Positions 43,882 to 55,097 of a stretch of DNA of 64,000 nt are shown here, piece by piece. Every line of letters starts with the position of its first letter. Within the stretch, counting starts at the first letter, position 1. Source of the DNA: Cladocopium goreaui (Eukaryota > Sar > Dinophyceae > Suessiales > Symbiodiniaceae); NCBI GenBank assembly GCA_947184155.2, contig CAMXCT020003713.1, positions 298,501-362,500 of the forward strand. Reading direction: 5' to 3'. Both the position numbers and the translations under genes were made by a program. The notes under the pieces were generated by a model. It did not search any database, had not been told where the DNA came from, and saw only the letters and a program-made list of their open reading frames with translations.

Positions 43882-43941
43882 GATTGGCGATCCCAGTTGA
43901 TTGATGAACGGATTAGCAGTTTTGCTGAAGCACATGGGGAT
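43882..43941 (+). CDS. Short exon (DWRSQLIDERISSFAEA)
   Basis: A pyrimidine tract ending TCTCTAG and a GTATAA donor bracket 20 codons reading DWRSQLIDERISSFAEAHGD, phase 0 on both sides. It resembles the helix half of a repeat module without the D-G-R-L part. Confidence 0.65.
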
Positions 43942-44677
43942 GTATAATTATCTTTGTTATCTCACATTATACACACAAACGGATTTATATAAATATATAT
44001 CGCAAGAAAAGGGAGTTCCGCCGAAAGGCAGGTAGACATGACCAACAAAAGTTGGGGTATCAACCAAAACCAAAGATTGGATGCTATACAACAAAGCCAA
44101 ACGAAACTCACAATCGGGCGATGCAGCCAGCAGAATCAGAAAGAATGCTGGCGACGGAATGGGGTAGGTCGCCTGTAAATTTGTGTTGCTAGCCATGGGT
44201 ATTGATGCAGCCGCTCCGAACCGGGGGATGATGTAATTACGCTGTGTAAGCGTCTAGGATGTAAATAGTGAACTATTTTGCCTTCAGATGCCCAGCGATT
44301 TGTCGCGATTGCTTTGCAGCTGGCAAACATGAGTACCTACAGCCCGACCTAGCTGTATGTTCAAGGAATATAAGCTGCAAATGATGATGCCCCTGCCCTG
44401 GGATCTACTGGGAGGTCCCACATTGGGAACTGTCCATCCCCTAATCTTAAGAATTTTCTCACAACTCTTGCCAGGTCCCCCAAGGTGTGACTTCTCACCA
44501 AGGATGACATCAGGAGCAGAATCGCGATAAGCGCCTGGGCAGGAAATGCGCCATCCTTCAGCAAAGCATCCCTGAGATGATCCAGTATAGCCTTGAATAA
44601 CTGTGAGATTTCTGACCCGGCTGACCTAACCACCAACCAATACCAACCAGCCTCCAACGGCACTGGCGCGGTGCCAG

Positions 44678-44758
44678 GCATGTTCGAAGCCGCTGAGACA
44701 GATCGTTTGGAAGAAGCTTTGAGGGGCGATAAGCCTCAGGAGACCGAAAGCTTGGAAG
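44678..44758 (+). CDS. DGRL-repeat exon 11 (AAETDRLEEAL)
   Basis: After GTGCCAG the frame reads MFEAAETDRLEEALRGDKPQ then ETESLEG, with a GT donor at 44759. A-A-E-T-D-R-L-E-E-A-L is an evident variant of A-A-E-D-G-R-L-E-A-A-L. A 106-codon minus-strand frame upstream (44361-44681) overlaps only the edge and is not supported. Confidence 0.75.
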
Positions 44759-45387
44759 GTTGAGCTGAGGCTGCGGCGGTCAGTTTTGAAACCCTGGGGC
44801 CACTGTTTTCTTCTGGATATTCTTGGATTATTCGTTTCACCACGTATCATTAGTATCATTACTCAATGTGCATGACACGCTGATATCATGTTTCGTGGTT
44901 TCGCAAGTTCCATGATCCATAGTGGCCATTCTGATGAGATGAATCAGTGCAGTCCCAGTTGTTCCAACTGGTTCATGCAATATGATCGGTAAATATCGGT
45001 AATTTGTGTATTATATATATATATATATTTGTATTTATCTGGGTAAATTATAACGACCTCACTGCGACCTCACTGGAATCATGGTTGGTACTGTGATGCT
45101 GAACTCCCGGAGAGGGCGATGGAGAGAGAGACTGTAAGGGGAATCATCCCCAAATGGCCTTAATTCAGGTTAACGTGAGATATTATAATTTACCCAGATT
45201 TATTGACAATCATTGTAACTAGGTGATAGGTGGCCAAGAGATGGCTTTTGAAAGTGAAAACATACTCAATGGTTTTGCACCTTCGAACTATTTCATGCTA
45301 TTTGGATTGCACATGAGCTTAAACTCAACTTGAGATCATGATGAAAAGAAGCCCTGTGATGATCTGTGAAGCCCACCCACGTTGCAG

Positions 45388-45411
45388 TGCCCCGACGACT
45401 TCACCCCTCAG
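45388..45411 (+). CDS. Candidate 24-nt micro-exon
   Basis: ACGTTGCAG and a GTACAA donor bracket exactly 8 codons (CPDDFTPQ). Splice signals are good on both sides, but the coding content is too short to verify. Confidence 0.4.
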
Positions 45412-45644
45412 GTACAAAGGTGCCCCCAGATCCCGGGTTATTCATGCCTTGGTAGATTGGTAGATCAGTCACATACACGTACATCATTTATACATATTTA
45501 TACATGTATTGTCTCTATGTATGTAATATATATAACTACACATATATATATGCCTACATATCCATCTATCCATCGATCTATCCATTTGTCCATCCATCCA
45601 TCTATGTTGCTACGTGTGAATTTCCCAAATTTCCCCGTTCCCAG

Positions 45645-45759
45645 CTCTTTAACCCTTGGCGATGCGATGCATCAGGAGCTTCGGGTGGCAGCCACGACGC
45701 TAGTGCCATGGTCCGATGTGGTGCCGGATGAGATCCAAAACACGGAACTCATTGCGCAG
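45645..45759 (+). CDS. Exon (ELRVAATTLVPWSDVVPDE)
   Basis: CGTTCCCAG precedes SLTLGDAMHQELRVAATTLV then PWSDVVPDEIQNTELIAQ, with a GT donor at 45760. Length is 115 nt, like several repeat exons. M-H-Q-E-L-R-V-A-A-T-T-L occupies the module-helix position, but the D-G-R-L core is absent. Confidence 0.65.
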
Positions 45760-46726
45760 GTCTAGTCGGTGGCTGGTGGAGTTGATCTACCCCCATCAAA
45801 ATTGGAGGTTTGAATCGGTTTGAATGGGGACATCATGGAAAATCAGTATTATTTGTGGGTCTAAGAGGATCTGTTAGTAAAGCAATCTAAAGGGATCTGT
45901 TAGTAAAGCAATAGGATCCATCATCACCAATTTAACCTGGGTTGCTTAAACTATCCAAATATGGGTGGTTTATGATTGCTTTATACTTTATACCAACATT
46001 ACAGTAAACCCCAAGTATTTTTATAGTAACCTCCAAAATTATAGAAAGTTGTGAATTTTCACTATTTTGATGGAAATGTACTTTTCGATCTGTTTGGGAA
46101 TTACTATATATAGGGAAATGGAAGAATGGTTTTCATGGATTTTGATGGATTTATTTTCTATACAAAATGGTTGATGTGGGGCATATGGAATGCATACGGA
46201 ATAATGGGTGTTCAATGGATTTTGATGGATTTAACGTGTGTAATTATGGGGCTAATGGATTTCTGGGGTAGGCTTGCTTGTGATGTAAACTGTGGACAGC
46301 TGTAGGCGGGGTCATTGCTATGCAAATGGAACCAGCAATCGTGTCTGCAACGAGAATTCCCGATCCATCACTTTACTAATCATCAGAGGGTTTGGATTCT
46401 ACATGTTTTTTCACAGCTGGGGGTCCCCAACAAAAGCATATTATGTAGCCTAGCACGGGGCATTCTTTGTTTGCGTCCCCGCAACCCGCGTCCAGAGTCA
46501 TTGTAATGTTTGTTGCGTAGCAAATGCTGTCCAGCAGTGCGTCAGGCAGTGCATCAGGGAGTCCACAAGGGGAACAAACAAATATCATTCATATTCATAT
46601 TCATATGCATCTATTTACAGATCCTTTTCCAATCAATTTGATGTGGATTTCCTCGGCCAGCCTACGTTTGATGTAGAAAGAGAGGTCATGTACCCCCATT
46701 TTGTTTTTCAATCCACCATCTGGCAG
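45760..46726. other. Intron, nothing recognised
   Basis: A short direct repeat containing GGATCTGTTAGTAAAGCAAT lies at 45870-45912. No exon was identified. Confidence 0.45.
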
Positions 46727-46860
46727 ATGAGACCCCCAGCAACTGCCAGGCACATCTCGCAGCCCAGGGGCAGCTGAATATCGGAGCCCCGGCGGCGCAA
46801 AGCACGCTGCTGCGCTACGAACGCAGGCAGCGAACAGTCAAGGGCACCCCCCTGAAGAAC
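46727..46860 (+). CDS. Exon, unrecognised (NCQAHLAAQGQLNIGAPAA)
   Basis: Acceptor TCTGGCAG precedes an open frame reading ETPSNCQAHLAAQGQLNIGA then PAAQSTLLRYERRQRTVKG, continuing to about 46920 without a clear donor. The C-A-H-L-A-A-Q-G-Q-L part is reminiscent of the repeat module. A minus-strand frame overlaps and is a shadow. The right end is approximate. Confidence 0.5.
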
Positions 46861-47096
46861 ATCCCAAAAGAATGCAAAACATATGTAGAACTCAAAAGGG
46901 GCGTTTTTTTTTTGGGTGTGTGTGGTGGCATATATGCGCATGTATTTAATTTAATACATATTATATATATATAATCTATAATATATATATAGGTATATGT
47001 GTGTCTATGGCTCAGTTAGACATAGCTTTTGGAGTGATTTTGTTGGGATTCAAGGTCTGAGAAACGTTTTGGGGTGTATAATAAAGCCGATGGCAG

Positions 47097-47222
47097 ATTG
47101 TTGACCAGCTTGGAAACCACCAAGACCTGTTTGCGTGTGTGGCCCGTAGTGACAAAATAAAGAAGCGCACTGAACTGGACCAGAACCTGCTGTATTTGGC
47201 GCATTCCACCGAAGAAAATTGG
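47097..47222 (+). CDS. Exon, unrecognised (IVDQLGNHQDLFACVARSD)
   Basis: ATGGCAG precedes IVDQLGNHQDLFACVARSDK then IKKRTELDQNLLYLAHSTEE. A GTAATC donor begins at 47223 and the exon is exactly 42 codons in phase 0. Composition is convincingly protein-like. A 212-codon minus-strand frame over the same bases is less so. In another frame A-D-G-R-L-L-T-S-L occurs, probably by chance. Confidence 0.6.
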
Positions 47223-47756
47223 GTAATCCCGCAGTCCACACTGCCAGTCACCGGGATCATCACAAACCAACTGCACTGTCCAGCTGGCAGTACGGGTTGG
47301 GGAATTAACCAACAAAAGATAAGGATATACAGACAATGATGTACATACGTGAATATTGCCAGCGAATTCCATCGATACATGCGATACGTTCCGGTTATAC
47401 TCGTGGGTGGATATACAACTAAAACCAATCATATAGTTACAAGTAGGGGCCAATCTCCCACCAAACATGGGAGTTCGCTTATAATACCATAGTTCTACAA
47501 GAATTTGTCCCCCCCCCTGACTGCGCCCGAAAAAGGTAAGGTCCCGTGCCATTAGCCCCTCATTGAGTTCGATGATTTTCCCATGCAATTCCATCAAAAT
47601 CCAATAGACGTCCCTAAAAAACTCATTAGAACTGCTTTGAAAACCATTGGACATCCATTACACATCATTAGAAATCCATAAGCATCCATAAAACATCCAT
47701 TAAACATTCATGAAACATCCCATAAAAATCATCAAAATCCCATGGTGTTTCCCCAG

Positions 47757-47880
47757 TTTCGGCGCCAGGATTGGCACCTTAGTGGCTCAGATCCATCAGG
47801 CGGAGAAGGAGAGCCTCACGAAGAGCGCAGAGGCGGCCAGCCTCGAAGTAGCCCTACAGGACCGAATCATGGGACGATGG
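47757..47880 (+). CDS. DGRL-repeat exon 12 (divergent)
   Basis: GTTTCCCCAG precedes FGARIGTLVAQIHQAEKESL then TKSAEAASLEVALQDRIMGR. The S-A-E-A-A-S-L-E-V-A-L segment aligns with A-A-E-D-G-R-L-E-A-A-L. The frame continues to a stop at 47902. The donor is not resolved. Confidence 0.7.
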
Positions 47881-47926
47881 GAGCGATTTTCGGAACTTTT
47901 GTAGGGTTAGATATTGTTAGATATAT

Positions 47927-48025
47927 TCTGGTTGGTGGTTTGGAACATTTTTTATTTTCCATGACATATGGGATAATCCTTCCCATTGACTAATATTTTT
48001 CAGATGGGTTGAAACCACCAACCAG
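47927..48025. mobile_element. Intron element family C copy 1 (introner-like)
   Basis: It runs from TCTGGTTGGTGGTTTGGAAC to GGTTGAAACCACCAACCAG, about 99 bp with inverted-repeat ends. Inside is CCATTGACTAATATTTTTCAG, a branch-point-like CTAAT followed by T-rich sequence and CAG. Other copies are at 62265 and 63510. Confidence 0.75.
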
Positions 48026-48044
48026 TATTGTTAGATATTGTTAG

Positions 48045-48186
48045 ATAATTATCCTGATAATTCTTGGTGTACCCTCTGGTAATTTGTTGCATAGCTATTG
48101 AAAATGGCCATAGAAATAGTGAAATAGTTGATTTACCTATTAAAAATGATGATTTTACATAGTTATGTTAGTTTACCAGAGGGTAG
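48045..48186. mobile_element. MITE family A copy, opposite orientation
   Basis: It starts AATTATCCTGATAATTCTTG, then GTGTACCCTCTGGTAA, and ends TTAGTTTACCAGAGGGTAG. It is the reverse orientation of the 24114 copy, with TATTGTTAGATATTGTTAGA direct repeats on both sides. It follows a family C element by about 20 bases. Confidence 0.75.
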
Positions 48187-48384
48187 ATATTGTTAGATAT
48201 TGTTAGATCTTGTTCGCATTTATTTTTTTGGGGGGGTGTTCATCATTTCTTGGAAGCTTTGTTTTGGACTGTCTTTAGGGAAGTACCAGTACCCCCCACC
48301 AAAAAAAACGACCTAACGAAACAGATCTAAGAATCTAAATTCATCCCAAAGGTGGGTGAAGAAATATGAACAATGCGTATTTCA

Positions 48385-48474
48385 GGTCTGTGCAATGCGA
48401 ATGGGCAGTTGGCAGGGGAAACATCATGACCGAGCCCTGCAACGTCACTGGAATGATGGGAATTGGATTGGGGT
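48385..48474 (+). CDS. Candidate exon (HHDRALQRHWNDG)
   Basis: GCGTATTTCAG precedes VCAMRMGSWQGKHHDRALQR then HWNDGNW. H-D-R-A-L-Q-R-H may be a remnant of the D-G-R-L-x-x-A-L-x-R module. The donor is uncertain. Confidence 0.35.
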
Positions 48475-48984
48475 AGCTATCCCCAAATGGCTGAACTATT
48501 TAGGTTGGCGAATTATTTTATTTTATATAGTGTTTCTATTTTTTATCCAGTAGGTATCCCTCTAGATATCGCCATCGATTGTTAATCCAAGTATGTTCCC
48601 ATTACAATTCCAGTTTGGTATCCATTACATATTTGTCCATTATGATATCCCAGTATGTTCCCATTACATCCCATTACAATATCCATTGCACATTAATACC
48701 CATTATAATGATATCCATAAACGATAATACACCCCCAAGTCATCACCATTTTTATGGGTTCTAGTCATGGTAGCTTTATGGCAATGGGTTTCCCACATTA
48801 CTACCAACATTCACAAACTCCTTGTTCCCATGATATATGATAATATAATATCCATATTATATCATATGTTTTATCATATTTTTATCATATATTTTGTCAT
48901 ATTTTGTCATATTATATCATATTATAGCTATTAATACCCACTATTATACCCCTGCTGCACATATCTCCACCCTGGTCCATCCAG

Positions 48985-49031
48985 GAGGCAGAAATGGAGC
49001 TGCGACGCGTGAACCAGGCCGTGGCGGCCAT
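48985..49031 (+). CDS. Short exon (EAEMELRRVNQAVAAM)
   Basis: GGTCCATCCAG precedes EAEMELRRVNQAVAAMG in a GC-rich patch surrounded by AT-rich sequence. It is a helical segment like the repeat helices. The donor is unresolved; a GA donor after GCCATGG is possible. Confidence 0.5.
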
Positions 49032-49053
49032 GGGATGCAGCATCCCTAATAGC

Positions 49054-49181
49054 TGGATGGTTTAGACTGGAAAATCCTATACAAAAATGGATGATTTTCA
49101 TGGATTTTTCAATGGATCTAAATAGATTTAAATGGATGATAAAATGGGAGGTACCCCATTTTAGGAAACTTCCATACACAC
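49054..49181. mobile_element. Degraded MITE family B copy
   Basis: GGGAGGTACCCCATTTTAGG and AAACTTCCATAC match the right half of family B. The left half is eroded (GGATGGTTTAGACTGG). Confidence 0.5.
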
Positions 49182-49937
49182 GCACACGTATATGTAGAAT
49201 ATATATACATGTATGAACATCTACGTATATGTTCATTGGCGGTGGGGTCAGTGATTAAGTAGTAAGGCCAGTGAACATTACTTCTTGTATCATTGCTATG
49301 GTAGTTTTTTTTTGTGGTTTTCGATATGTTTGCAACAAAAAGTGACAGCCAGATTTATGAAGGATAACCATACGACCAACACTTTCTTCAACCATGTTAT
49401 TCAATATGGTGCAAATAATGGGGGTTGAGACAAACAAATTGCTGCATGAAACATGGAGGAATTAACACCAGCAAATTTGAATAATCTTGAATGCATACAC
49501 ACACACATATATATATACATACACAACTCATTCTATATGTAGAATTGCATATATATATATAACCAGCAATATCACACACACAATGCCTGGGATCAAACAT
49601 CATGTAGCACATCGGATAGAACTGTGTTGGACCCAAAGTTTGCGCTGACAAATCCAATCGGGCCAAGCGCAAGGATTCTTGAAAAACAAACGCACCAGTC
49701 CATTGACGTACTGGTACTTACTGGGTATTTGGCAACATATGGCAACATATTTGGTCCATCAAGCTGATGTTGCCATGAGCGCACAAAATCCCAGGCGCGA
49801 CAAATGATCATGTTTGATATGTTAGGGGCTCTGTATGGTGAAAACCCATGGCATGTGAAATGTGCTACATGTATGGAAGATTTACTCATATTCACCCTCA
49901 AAAATTGGCTCAAAATGAGGTAAAAGAAGAGCCACAG
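49182..49937. other. Intronic stretch, no gene recognised
   Basis: CA/TA tracts lie at 49495-49560. Minus-strand frames of about 100 codons (for example 49593-49913) have no recognised motif or splice support. Confidence 0.45.
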
Positions 49938-50008
49938 ATATCACCTGTGTGCCCAAGGACTTCGAAAGCCAGAAATTGCTGATCGGGAACGAGGACGCTG
50001 AAGACTAG
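49938..50008 (+). CDS. Candidate terminal exon (KLLIGNEDAED then stop)
   Basis: After GAGCCACAG the frame reads ITCVPKDFESQKLLIGNEDA then ED and stop TAG at 50006. The acidic C-terminus followed by a stop would suit a last exon. With no poly(A) signal to check in dinoflagellates, this is tentative. Confidence 0.35.
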
Positions 50009-50800
50009 GCTCATTTTTTGTTGACCCACAAGGCACTGCGAAACCCTAGGTGCTGGATGGGTCAACAGTGGGTAAGGCTAGCCATGGAAAAAGAGGTCAC
50101 TTTGTTTGCAGCAGAAATGCCAATCCGGGGTTACAAAACAATGATTGACTAATTGTAGGACAAGTATATAATGGTCATCGCTGTCAAAATGGTAGCCACC
50201 AATGCAACTGCTCAGGGTTTACGCTGCGGTATATCAACATGGACACGATGGACACGAGAAAATTGACAATTTGCAGATCATAATCATTTGGACGCCCAGG
50301 GGTTTTCCACGTTGAGTTTGATGTAGTGAACATGTTTATTTGGCCTTAGATTGGCATTGGTTCATGGGGGTTAGATACCTTATATCGTCACTTGTCAATA
50401 TCATTAGTGCTTCAGATCCTATTTTCTGATGGTGTTTGTACCCCTGCCACCACCCAACACGCAAAGGCTCATGCAAGGGAATCTTACAGTATACATATGA
50501 AGTATATGTCGTTGTAATGTCGTTGTATGTGCCATGGTCAATTCATGGTATAACATATGGGTTATTGTCATCCCACCATCAGGGCTTATAATTTGTTTCT
50601 TGACCCCATGAATCATGAGAGATGACCATCCTCAGGGCTAAAAAACAAGGTCTTGATCGTGGCACATGTTTTTTTCGGCACATTACCCTCTGGTAATCAA
50701 ACATGGCAATGATCATTCCATTTCAAGACATGTTTTTCTCCACGTTTTTCCTATTTGAAGGACCCGAAGCGACCAGTGAAGCTGTGCAAAAATTGGGCAG

Positions 50801-50865
50801 GAATTGCGCACCTTGCAGCTGCAAGATCGACAACGGCAGCTGATGGATCAGCTTGAAGCTTGGCT
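50801..50865 (+). CDS. Short exon (ELRTLQLQDRQRQLMDQL)
   Basis: TTGGGCAG and a GTAACA donor bracket a segment reading ELRTLQLQDRQRQLMDQLEA then W. It is a charged helix, possibly coiled coil, with clear GC elevation. No domain. Confidence 0.6.
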
Positions 50866-52016
50866 GTAACAATGCTGTAACTATATTTGGGTCCATGGTG
50901 GTCCATGGAACTGGGAACATCTTAGAGATATGGTTTTTGTAAATGTGGCAAAGTGGGCTTTGCCAAGAAGGAAGCCTGAATTCGGGAGGGTGGTTCACCA
51001 CTTTCTAGACTCGGGGTGGTTTATCATTGGGTTTACCACATTCCGTAACATGAAGAGAAACTAGATGGACCCAGGTTTTGGTCCACCTAAATTGGATGTG
51101 TTGTTGTATGTGTTTGTTTTCTTTAGTTCGAATAAACACCCAATGGTTTAAAAACATTGCTCAGCAGAACTTGGTTGCTAGGTTACTTGTGGTTACTCAG
51201 TCTTCTTCTACGTAGGTATGGTTCATATGACTCAATACATGTGTTTTTGAGATGGTATTTAAAATCAGCCGGCTAGACAGAACTTGGCCGTTTCAGCCAT
51301 CTATTCAGCATGCCTCTGTCCACCTTCTTTTTTGTGGGGAAGGAAGACGAGTCCATTCGATGACCATCTTAGGCTGAAGCTACCCTGCAAAAATCATCCT
51401 TTATCACATTGGGTTGCATCCTGCTCTTGAACTCAAAGTGGTAAGTTCTGCTCAAAACGGGGTGCACCTGGAAATATGCTGGTTAGGCAGAAGATTTGTG
51501 GCATGGCTTAGTCTTGACAAACCTAGATTGTACTTGGACAATCGCTCAACCAACAAACGAAAGACAAGTCGTATAGGCCAGTCACCTCATTGGGAGGATT
51601 CATTTGGAATTGTGCTATCTCACCACGGGCCTGTCATAGGGTTTTGCGGTTTTTGATAAGCCCCCAGGGTGATCTAGGGTGATGGTGGTGAATGACCCAG
51701 CTTGCCTTATTTGATAAGGGCTTATTGGCCCTCATCACCCCCATGAAAGGGGCTCCCCAGTTATGAGGTGGTTGAATGTTAGTTTGCAAACCCATCTGCC
51801 TATAGGATTTATATGGATTTATCCACCGTCGTCCACCATCATTCGTTGTTAGCCTAGTTGTGCCTAGTTATTCACCAACTTACCTAATGCAGTTCAATTA
51901 CAGTATCCAGATTTTCATTGGTTTACTCATGTTATCTGATGTTAAATCCTACTTGTTCTATAGTTTTTGATGGTTCCTTCCTCAATTGGAGGGTCCCACC
52001 ACGGCCCTGCCCTCAG
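50866..52016. other. Intron, nothing recognised
   Basis: A 80-codon frame at 51414-51656 (LEICWLGRRFVAWLSLDKPR) has some protein character but no splice or family support. Confidence 0.35.
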
Positions 52017-52088
52017 GATCAAGAGACCCTGAAAGCCAAGCACGCACGCATCGAGTGGCGCGGGAATCCCGCTCGTGAACTCGCTTAG
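52017..52088 (+). CDS. Exon (DQETLKAKHARIEWRGNPA)
   Basis: CTGCCCTCAG precedes DQETLKAKHARIEWRGNPAR then ELA and stop TAG. Either this is a terminal exon or a donor lies before the stop. The helix resembles other exons of the region. Confidence 0.5.
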   Translation, partial: DQETLKAKHARIEWRGNPARELA

Positions 52089-52090
52089 GG

Positions 52091-52291
52091 ATGGCGCTGG
52101 TCGTGCGCAGAGCACCTCATTTGGATGACGAGATTTGCCACACTCCACTGGGCTCCATTGGCCAACGAAGAAAATCAATGAAAATCAGGTATCCCGATGA
52201 ATTAAAGGGCAAACTCAGGCAACGTCCTTCAGATTTTGAAGAGATGAACAAGATTGAAGAAGCCATGCCCCACCAGCTATTGGTCCTATGA
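52091..52291 (+). CDS. Candidate open frame, unrecognised
   Basis: The 66-codon frame reads MALVVRRAPHLDDEICHTPL then SIGQRRKSMKIRYPDELKGK and RQRPSDFEEMNKIEEAMP. Composition is protein-like and basic. It begins three bases after the stop of the preceding exon, so it could be a fragment of an inserted gene copy. No domain was recognised. Confidence 0.3.
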   Translation: MALVVRRAPHLDDEICHTPLGSIGQRRKSMKIRYPDELKGKLRQRPSDFEEMNKIEEAMPHQLLVL

Positions 52292-54967
52292 TCAACGGAC
52301 GACCAGTGCCATAGATTTCACCCACTGGCGCTTTGGCTCGGCCTCTGGGTCCAGGGTCCAATTGTGCTCTGATTGTTGTTGGCCATTTGAATCCTTACCA
52401 ACGGTATTTCTCCCACATGACATCGGAAAGACTCATATATATCTATATATATATATTCTTACAATTTCTTACATTACTCTATGGTTTGAACATGAAAGAT
52501 GTTGACACCACCAATTTCCTCCAAGTCACCCCAAAAAAAGGGCACCGTATCATCCGCATCCTACCGCGACATTGCTGTGGGATAGCTTACACGAGGCCAT
52601 TTCCCAAAGCGCCAGCGACAGAAGTCCGGCCCAGATAGAAGGCGTACGTCTAAGATGGGCGTGCGCTGCTGGCGCCTAAGAATCGAATTTCTGGTGGTGA
52701 CGCTGGTGGCCCTGTCGCGCCTGAAATGAATCCTGGTGAATGAGTTGATATTCTCAACGTTTGAATACGTTTGATGTTATTTGGCTACAAATATCGACAA
52801 ATCCTGGATGTTTGTTTTGGTGAATGGTTGGCCAGTTGCATCTAGTTGGATTTAGTTGGCCTTTTTCGTTTTTTTATCTGCCATAGATGCCACAGATTCA
52901 GTTGTTTCTATTTCACATCCCACTTCAAATGGATATCAATGGTTTTGATTTATGACTTTTATAGAGATAGCCAGCTGCCACCAGCTCGAATCTGGTGCCC
53001 CTTGAAAGGGGGGGAACCCTGGGAGGAAACAGTTGGAAAACAGCGCCGGAGTTGGTTTGCTGAGGGTTCCTGGAATCTTGCAATCCCTTTCCCATCAATG
53101 CTGTAGGCTAGATTAAAACCCTTGTTCTATTATTGGGATTGGATCCATTCATTGTTGAGGTCGATATTGGGGGGAGCACGAATGATTCGCTGTAGAGGAA
53201 GGAATGCATGGGTTGCACTGGCGTTTGCAGTGCAGCGACCACGTACCGATTGAATTGGTTGAAATTTGGATTGGCAGATATTGCAATGCCATCGAGCTTT
53301 AGGGCTTCCAGGGTTTAGAAGAATCGCACCTCGGAAAAAAGGTGTTGGCTCTGGATTCTTAGCTCGTACGCTCTAGCACTAGCACGACCGCTAGTACTTG
53401 CCATTCAAGTTTAACTTTGTGTAGGGGCAAGCACCACAATACTAGGTTCTGGAGGTGCTGTTTTCTCACCATAAACAAATTCCTAGATGACCAACACGAA
53501 ATTATTGCCTGTTGAAAGGTTTCTTGAACCGGCAAAAAATAGCTAAGTTCAGTCTCAGAAGGTGGTTTGACCCATGACTGCTAGAATGATGTGCAGCAGC
53601 CAGATAGATTCATAAGCTTACAGTATCTTAGAGTTATAGTTGCAACTACTACTTGCTGTATACTGTATAAATATACAATAATATACATATATAAATATTC
53701 ACACACTGGATATATAGAACATTATACAATAACTCTTTAAGAGTTGTTCTCATCGATGGACAGCACCATGGAGTTGATCGAGGTTACAACCTGCACTCGT
53801 GGACATTCGTTAAAATCTTGCCAAAAATAGTGGGGAGCCATGGCAGAAAACAAGTGGAAAGTCTCGGGTGCAGCCATGTATTTCTCTCAGCAGAGGTAGT
53901 TCCATCCGGCCTGGGGGGCGAACCGTTGGGTCGTCATCTCAGGCGGATGTCGTGAAGGGGAAAGAACCGCAGGGTTGCTCCAACCAATTGCAGATCAACG
54001 ACTGCCACGAGAAGGGGAAAGCTGTGATTTAACGTTTTACCCGTCTAACTTGCCAAATAAATAAATAAATAAATAAATATATGTATATATATGTATATAA
54101 TATCAAAAGCCGAATAATATGGCCTGCTCTTCAACTTTCCATCAGCATTGGTATGAATAGTTCCGCTTGGCTATTTTGGATGGGTGCCACTGCGGCCGCC
54201 ATCATACCTCTTGGGAGGCTGTCAATGAAGCTATGGTTCCTTTTTGCTGTCATCTCAATGGCAAGGCTCTCTGACAGAATGCTGGGATGATGGCTGTGGG
54301 GCTGTGGGGCTATCAACAAACTGCGGCATTGTTCGCCTCGGAGATTTCGGATGCGTAGTCGCCCGTGGTTCACGGCATGTTCTTCGCGTTTGGGGTTTCA
54401 AGACTTTAAAGGTCCTGTTGCAGTCTATCCCGAAATGCTGTGGTGGTTTACAAATATGCTCATATCATGTTGTGCGTGTTCAACCACATTCGGGATTTCT
54501 TTTCAGCTTGTATTTCTTGGATATCTTGAAATATTTTGCACCAACCAATGTCCACCAATCGTCCAAAAACTGTTCGAAGCGAACAACTACGGGCTGTATA
54601 TTCATCTTGAATGGGAAAAATAACATGGGTTTCAACCAACGATTTCTCCCTGTGCAAACAATTCGATTAATATAAATTTACTGTAAATCCCCCCAAGTCT
54701 CTCGAGAGGGCGCTGTTAAACAAAACAAAAACAAAGTTGATGATGTTGATGGGAAGAAATATATACGTGTTATATATATATATATATATTGATATGATGA
54801 TGGTTAATTATTTGAAATGTCATTTTACAATTTCCCCTAGATCACCAAGAAATCCGTTGACCTCAAATGTTGCTTAGCTTCGCTAAGAGCTGAGGAAACT
54901 GCTGGACGTGAGCTCACCCCTCCGAGCCAGTGCAGGCTGGTGAAGCATGATGATTCCAATGGAGTTT
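52292..54967. other. Long stretch with weak coding candidates only
   Basis: A GC-richer patch at 52535-52730 and the frame at 54081-54290 (MNSSAWLFWMGATAAAIIPL) were inspected, but neither shows clear splice sites or a known motif. Short microsatellites (AAATA at 54055-54080) occur. Confidence 0.4.
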
Positions 54968-55097
54968 ACATAGTTTACCCTCCCGGAAATTAATGGCCCA
55001 TTTATAGATGATAAACAATATGAAACAATATATAAAAATAATGATGAACCTATTCAACTTCTTGATTTCCATAGCTAAGTTAAATTACCAGAGGCTA
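54968..55097. mobile_element. MITE family A copy, divergent
   Basis: It runs from TTACCCTCCCGGAAATTAAT to TTAAATTACCAGAGGCTACC, with the shared CCATAGCTAAGTTAAATTACC block at its right. TIRs are imperfect. Confidence 0.6.

Noticed and set aside
44361-44681. 106-codon minus-strand frame with hydrophobic helix
   Set aside because: No splice support, and its end overlaps the + strand repeat exon at 44678. Kept as unlikely.
47016-47654. 212-codon minus-strand open frame
   Set aside because: The + strand exon at 47097-47222 has consensus splice edges, exact codon length and better composition.
49905-49920. TTGGCTCAAAATG as a dinoflagellate spliced-leader relic
   Set aside because: Only about ten bases resemble the leader end and the upstream part does not match.
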